Shown here: positions 57,421 through 64,000 of the stretch, one piece after another
How positions within the stretch are numbered: the stretch's first letter is position 1
How the letters are laid out: every line of letters starts with the position of its first letter
Assembly: GCF_963662255.1 (NCBI RefSeq)
Contig: NC_085051.1
Location: 52,181,101 to 52,245,100, forward strand
Direction of reading: 5' to 3'
Length of the DNA: 64,000 bases
From: Cinclus cinclus
Taxonomy: Eukaryota; Chordata; Aves; Passeriformes; Cinclidae
Position numbers and translations under genes: made by a program
The notes under the pieces: model-generated
The model's input: only the letters and a program-made list of their open reading frames with translations
Told to the model about the DNA's origin: nothing
Databases searched by the model: none

Positions 57421-60400
57421 CCTGTTCCTTGTGCTGTTTGACAGATCTACCCCTTCTGGAAAACAAGCAGTCAGTTACTCGTGCAATGTTCCCACGGTAG
57501 GTGTTCAGACCAGGACCCTCCTTTGTCATTGGGGTGTCCTTGATGGAGCAGCTGGTCACTGTGGTGCAGAACCCTGCTCAATAAGAAGAGACACTTAGTG
57601 CCATTGTTATACAGGCATGAGATCCCTGTTGCACTTGGATCACAGTACAGTTACACCCTTTTGTTTTAGAGATGCTGTTGGTGTCACACAGCTGTAGAAT
57701 GACAAAGCTTTTCTTGTCGAAACAGATGTTTAAGTGGCTATTTAACTTCTGTTGTAGTGAGCTACCTCCATGCAACTACAAGTCAATGGAGTAGGACTAT
57801 GGGCTAGCACTGAGGGAGGTGGTGGGAATACTGCCTCCAAATGGCCATAAATAAATAGTCTTTGGTTGTGGCCAAGCACAGCTAGATGTTAGTGAAGCGA
57901 GGGAGAGAATGAAGTAATGATCGTGGACAGACCCTGGAATGAATTGGACAGGGGAAGCTGTCAGCATACCAAAAATGGCCCTTCTGTATAGATGTCTGAC
58001 TAATTGGCAGTGATAGGGGAAAGCGCATGTAGGATGCTGGGATTTGACACAAGCCTCTGAAGGGCTCTTGGGCATATCTGACCACTGCCAGTGGCTTGAC
58101 TGATAAGTGAAGCTGACTGATAAGTTCCTTCCAGGGTTTAGATGTGTAAGAACAAGAGGTGGGCAGTGGCAAGGGAAGAAAAATAACCTGTTCCCCTCCT
58201 TCAGTCATTTGGATTGTCAGAGTATGAGCTTGTGCTGGGATTGGGGAAAATAGCTTCTCTTGCCTGCAGCATTTTTGGCTCTTGGTACTTACTTCAGTCC
58301 ACATAGAGGAGCTTGGGACATCAGTGTGTCACATGAAAAGTAGAAACTGTTCCCATTCAGGACAGAGCTTTTCTTACTGGGTAGTAAGATGAGTAATTAG
58401 CACCTCTACTCTGCCTGCATGTGTTTTCTCCACAGCTAAGCATTCATCAAGCTCTTAACTTTTGCATTCTCTTAGCCCCCAGCTGGGTCACCTCTCTTTG
58501 TACAATGGAGGCTGGACTTGGATGAATGAGAAATCAGTTAGGAAGTGAGCCAGTGTGGTATGCAGATAATGTGATGATGTTTCTTCCCCTTTCTCCTCCT
58601 TTTGGCCCAATGGCTTCAAATCTTGTTCTGAAAAAATATCCTCCAGTTGATTTTGCAAATGGGGCAACAGACAAGTTTTCCCTTAATAAGAGAAGGTAAA
58701 CTTTGTTTAGAGTACTCTGCCCTGCAGCAAAGAGAACTGACATCTGCAGGTAAGAGGTAGTGGCTGGGAGAACACTCCAGAAAGAGCTTGGTTTCATTAA
58801 GGAGAGTCACCTGAAATCCTAACACGTGAGAATCATTGCCACTTGGTGGAAATTATGACAGGTGTTTCACCATAGGAAACTCATTTCTTGACTTCCAGTG
58901 TGACCTTGGGCTGAAAGCTGAACCTTTTAGCTTTCTCTGTTTTATGTTAAAGCTACCTGTTTTGTTCAGTATGGAGATGAGAGTGGACTGGACAAATGTG
59001 TGTGAATGTAGAAACATCAGAAGAAAAAATGCAGCCTGAGAAGAGTTTGTGTTTTATGAGGCAGGACTGGAATTCCCCATCTGATTTGGTGACAAGATGG
59101 GAAGAGGAGATGTCAGTGATTGTGGTCTGTCATATGAACAGAACTGATGCATCTGAAGTCTGGTCTGACCACAACAGACTTATTCATGTTCTGGAGGTAG
59201 AACAGGAAGAAATGTTCCTTTGTAATCTGTCTTCCAAAAGTCAGAAGTGTTTCTGGCTGCAGGCTAACTAAGATGCATTAACTATTCCACTGTGAATTCA
59301 TTGTGGAGACAGTGTGCTTTGTCCAGCTTTATTGCAAAGCAAAGCAGGTGCAGCCTGTGCTTGGCTTGCCTGGCTACCTCGGGGAGGAGCCTGCATTCAT
59401 GCACTGGGCGAGAGGGAGAGATGTCTCTAACAGGGAGGGCAGAGGCTAAATTTATGCATTTCCCCTTCAGGATGCTTGGAAGGAAGAGAAATACATAAGA
59501 AGCAAATGTGTGTTGGGTTTAGACTCTGTTATGCCAGACCTGTTCTGTGCCTTACGAGCAGCCTTGAAGCATCTGAAAAGTTTAACTCCTTCCCTCTGCC
59601 TGTAATGGAGTGATGAGGGACTGTGCACTGTCCAGTGCTGCTCATGTATGGGCACATTTGTCTGGGTTACCTTAATTTTGTAGTTCATAGTGCTGCCTCT
59701 CTTGCTTGCTCATGAAAGAAAAACTGCTCCCAGGGACCACTGAAATTGACTGCTTGGGTGTTGTCCCTCTTCCTGTGGGTGAAGCCTGGCATCATAGAGC
59801 AGCCAGAGCCCTGGAGCCAGGGGGTTTCCCTGACTCAGGAGAAACCCTTTTACCCCTTACACAAAGGTTTTGGAGGGTGTTTCTTCACAATTTGTATTCC
59901 ATGCTTTTTGTTTGTGAAATAGTAACAGAAAATGGTTTCTGGAAATCTGGAGACCTGTGCCCTGAAAGTCTGTGAGGTAATTCAAGGTACCAGAGTGGGC
60001 AGGGAAATTCTTCAGGTTGGGTTCAGGCAAGTGCCTGAATCCCAGAATTTCCAGCACTCAGTGGCCTCATATACTGCAAAAGCTGAAGAAGGGAATGTCA
60101 AGTGATGCTAATAGAAGCATGTTCATTACTTCCAGATTTCTTTCTAGCTGCTTGCCTAAATAAACACCCTCTCCATCAGTCACACCATTCATTGTCTTAT
60201 GCCTCTGAGCTATGCTGATTTTCCCCATGATGGTGTAAAACAGGAAATGAATTCAAAATCTTCAAGTGACAACTACAGAACCTCTCCCCTGCGAAGTGAT
60301 GACAGGACAGCTGGTCTACAGAGACACCACAGCATTTGTCACTTGGCCGTGTGCAAGGTAGCCAGAGGGTACCAAGTGCCTGCCATGGTCATCAAAAGTC

Positions 60401-63400
60401 CTTGGTAGTGGATCTCAGGTTTGTTCCAGCCCACTCTGTGCAAGGTGTGTCTGTACAACACGCCTGTTATTTGGAAACTTTAGTAGTTGTGTTCAGTTGG
60501 CTCTTGGAAGGGAGAGATTAAAAGCAGGTCCTAAATGTGTTTGCTGTGGTCTGTGAAAACCGCGGTCTATTGGATAGTGAAATTATCTCCCTGGGTTCAG
60601 TTATAATGGAGCCTTAGGGCATCCTGAGGGGAATAAGCTCTTGCTACTCTGATGCAGAAGCATAATTTAAGGAGGCCCCTCTCAAGGTTCAAGGCCTCCT
60701 GGTGACCTACTTTACCATGAAGAGATGCTGTCATGACATGGACAAGCAGGAGCTGCTCCAAGGTCATGACCAATTACACTAGGCTGTAGTTTGACGTGTG
60801 TTCTGACAGATGGGCACACAGGTGAGCCAACAAGAGGGCAAGAGGTCAGAGTAGCTAGAACAGCTTCTAGATCTTGCAGCCAAACAGACGTTGTCCTAAT
60901 CAGTACCTTGTGGGAATGGCTTGCAGAGAGAAGAATGAAGCAAACACTGGCTCATCAAACAGCTTGCTAGTATGCACCCAAGGGTTCTGGCAAATGTATT
61001 TCTGTAAGGCATATTACCAGCTATGCAGGGCATTTCGTGGTTAAGACAAATTGGTCTGTAGCTGTTCCTTGGTTATCATAAGACTTTTTGCAGGGTGCGT
61101 TTATCATGCTGAGAAAAGTTATCCATCCATCTAGTGACAAAAATCCCTGCTACTTATTCCTGGAAACTTGCTTTTGAATTGTCAGAGTGTGAACACTGGT
61201 GGGCTAAGCAGCAAGTCTGAAGTGTGTTGTTCTGGCTTGGTCCCTGCTTGGCACAGTGTGTGCAAAGGATCCCGGATGGAGCCTCCGAGTGCAGGAGCGC
61301 TTGCTGGAAGTCTGGCTGCCTGCATCTTCTCAGCTCTGAAATTTTATGCTTTTAGGTAAATGATCTTTCTCAGTAATTGGCCCAGGGCCTTGGAAGAGAG
61401 AGGTGTACAGTACCATGTTCTGCTGTAGAGATGCTTGCAGGGGAGCAGAGAGCAATGTTGCTGGTATTTTGAGAGCAGCCCATGAGGCAGATCATTCTTA
61501 AGTACGCTGTGACTGGTTCTGTCACCATGCAAATGTCTTTCATCATGGCTTTATCAATTACAGTTTTAAAAATTTCTGGACTTACTGGCTGTGTGCAGTT
61601 GATGTGGGATTGGTGGTGGGATACACTGTTAGTTTATATTTGAGGCAGAGGTATGGGTCATCTGCTGGCAATCAGAAATCCCCTATGTAAGTGCTGTGTG
61701 ACCAGTAAACCAAACCCTTCTACAGCAGGACTTGGTGGGAAGTTTGCAGTGTAACTGCACAAAGCACACCTCTACGAATATAGCAGAGTATATACTGGGA
61801 ATGCTCCAGGGATGCTTTTGTACTTAACTGCTATGGAGTGAATTCATGAACTTCAGAGTGTAAATGCTGTGACCCAGAGCCCAGCTAGGTCAGTGGAACA
61901 AGTCCCTATGGGTTGGAGGACTGTAGGCTGGGCCTTGTATTGCCATTTATCCTCTTTTCCAATTTATGATGTGAAAGAATTGTGAGGTTTTTTCCCTTCC
62001 ATCACCTTTATGTAGCTAATTTTAATCCATGGTATTGTCTTCTCCTATCACCTGTGATTTTCTACAATTTTAAATTGGCAAGAGACTTGATTAAGGCTCA
62101 GTGATACGTGAAAATGTTTTTTAGTTGTCTAAGAGCTTTTATGGCAAGAGCAAAAAGATTCCTAGAACCTGAATGTTATGTCTTCATTTGTTTAGTTTTT
62201 TGCTTCAATAGCTGTCTCTGGTGATCGTTTTCAGGCAGTTCACCTGGTGTGGAGGTAAGATTGTTGTGAACTTTTCAGAATGACTTCTACCCCCTTGCCT
62301 CCCAAAGGTGTTCTGTACTTGGAGCCACAGAGTGGCAGTGCCTGGTTGGAATAAACTCGTGTGGCACATACAGAAGGAGGGACTGGGGAAGCAGGGGGGG
62401 AGAATTGTGTCTGGAACTCCAAAGGCAGAGAGAGTCTCCTTTGTTATGACTGGTACCTTGCTCTTCTTTCTAGTTCATTACATTATTACTTTTACCTGTG
62501 CATTAATTTTTGAAATAGTGCTAGAAAAGGAGAGGCATAGATGCAGTTTTCCTCTATTCTGAAGTCATAACAGAGATAGATAATTAGCTTCTCTGTAACT
62601 AACTTATCACCCTTAACTACTGCTCTTTGTTACTGGGTTTTCTAGAAGATCTTGCTGACTGGCATTGAAATGGGAAGTCTGCAATGCTGTAAATGACTGG
62701 ATGGTTCAGTCTGATTTTTTTCCATTGAGCAGTTTACCAGACGGAGGAGTTAAAATTTCTTTTAATTGGCATCAGTCATCCTGAGCTAGGGCTAGACTTT
62801 CCCTTGGCATGTAATAATTTATCAGTTTCGTTATGGAGAAATATGGGATTTGAGGAAGAGTGGGATTTGTCCTGCCTTGTCTTTCTGTTGTATTTTGGCA
62901 ATATTCCCTCCAAAGATACCATATGTAAAGACATTGCAGAATGCCAGAGCATCTTTGGACTCAGCCTGAAGATTGCTGTCTTTAACCTGACTGTAGAGAA
63001 GGAAGGTTTAGTTCGGCAGCCTCTGAGGAGCACACCTGAAGGACACAGAGGATTTTGGCTTCCTGGTAAAGTTCTGCTGCTGAATTGATACAATCATAAC
63101 AATATAACCATGGAGCAACCTCCCTGCATTGCAAGAGTGGGCATAATGTAATGTGGCTCCTTTTTCATCAGTAACTGCTCAGTTTAACTTGCTCTCATCT
63201 CCTGTATCTGTACAGGGCTTTGAGTTATGTCATAACTGTCCTAGCTAGGCTTAGCAGCTGCAGTAAGTCAGCTGTACTCAGCAGTGAGATTCCTGGGTGT
63301 AAGAAAGCACTTCATGAACTCCTGTAGGTAACTCAGGTATGTGGGTATCATTGTCCTGCTATATTCTTTTAGTAGTTTAAGTAAAGCTTGAGCTGTGTAG

Positions 63401-64000
63401 CACATCTCTGGCTACAGATCTGCTCATGGTTCTAACTCTTTGTCTATACTAGAAAGCTTTTCCTGTGTGAGCCAAATTGGGCTGTGAATTTAATGTGTTG
63501 TAGTTAAGGCTTTATAATCCTTACAGAGGAAGTCCAGTTGCTTTTGAATAGCTTGCTTTTGCCTTCCTTCCTTTTTCTTTCCTTTGGGGTCTCCTATTTA
63601 GAAGGGAGTTTTGTGAAGCCTTAAATAATGTTTGGGAAGCTGCATACTTTCCTAGGTAGTCAAGGCTTTCCATTTCCTACTAGACTCCATTCTGAGGCTG
63701 TGAGGCCAAGGACACCTTTCTTCTGTCCGGTTGGAGTGAATGGTTTTTGGTTTTTCTTTGCCCCCTCTGGACAGGAGCCATTTTATGATATCTGGGTCCC
63801 TGAAAAGGCCTTTTTCTGAAGCAAAAGGGACAAAGCTACCAAGAGACTTGCCCCAGTTAACTGGCCTGACGTCGGTGTCTACTCTCACTAGCACTGGAAC
63901 TAGGTATGCAACTGCTGGTGGTGTCTGTACAGGAACAATTAGACATAATTGGGGGTGTGACCACAAAGCGCAGTAGCTCTCCTGCAGGACTCCACCTTTT

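Larger units (their letters stand above)
42049..64000 (+). other. RCOR1: RCOR1 intron 2 (5' part, at least 22 kb)
   Basis: Begins with GTAAGT and runs to the window end. I looked for the next RCOR1 exon (starting with a split Ala codon, then an LARRSQERDN-like sequence and LVWSPNQ) and did not find it. No other gene on either strand is recognisable; open frames are at most about 166 codons and lack domains. The first 2 kb hold several pyrimidine and poly-T tracts. The rest is ordinary intronic sequence with few repeats. An AAGGTAAGT donor-like word at 51,436-51,444 has no convincing exon upstream. Confidence 0.75.

Noticed and set aside
61128..61140. Third CTCF-like motif, minus strand CACTAGATGGA
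   Set aside because: The critical GGC is replaced by GGA, so the match is weak.

Overview
This is a vertebrate nuclear window, most likely from a bird. It contains one recognisable protein-coding locus: the promoter and first two coding exons of RCOR1 (CoREST, REST corepressor 1), on the + strand. The bird assignment rests on a clear CR1 LINE tail near the left end, very low density of other interspersed repeats, many simple-sequence tracts, and an RCOR1 N-terminus that lacks the long alanine-rich stretch I recall from mammalian CoREST. A non-avian reptile is not excluded.

Layout. Positions 1 to about 40,300 are intergenic. I found no convincing exon there. The region holds one CR1 fragment, several microsatellites, a weakly CpG-enriched patch with a good CTCF-like motif (11.3-12.0 kb), a second CTCF-like motif on the opposite strand (30.46 kb), and several AT-rich, repeat-free blocks whose homeodomain, POU and SOX-like words make them candidate conserved regulatory elements. 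In mammals the gene upstream of RCOR1 is ANKRD9, and no ANKRD9-like reading frame is present here. Positions about 40,350-42,250 form a strong CpG island with paired CCAAT boxes and GC boxes. Within it lie RCOR1 coding exon 1 (41,707-41,893), a 95-base intron with good splice signals, and exon 2 (41,989-42,048). From 42,049 to the window end the sequence behaves as intron 2. I searched for the expected third exon (the ELM2 segment with the LVWSPNQ-type motif) and did not see it, so the gene continues beyond the window.

How it works together. The encoded fragment is about 82 residues: a conserved basic N-terminus, an Asn/Ser-rich linker, an acidic Ser/Glu/Asp stretch, and the start of the ELM2 domain through which CoREST recruits HDAC1/2. 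The leader carries possible translational controls: an upstream ORF, a start-stop ATG-TAG element, a 27-base C run, a weak-context first ATG directly preceded by an in-frame TAA, and a better-context ATG at codon 4.

No new multi-gene system is visible. Most open frames in the window are chance frames or antisense shadows of GC-rich DNA. The regulatory candidates were picked by eye from composition and motifs and would need cross-species alignment to be accepted.
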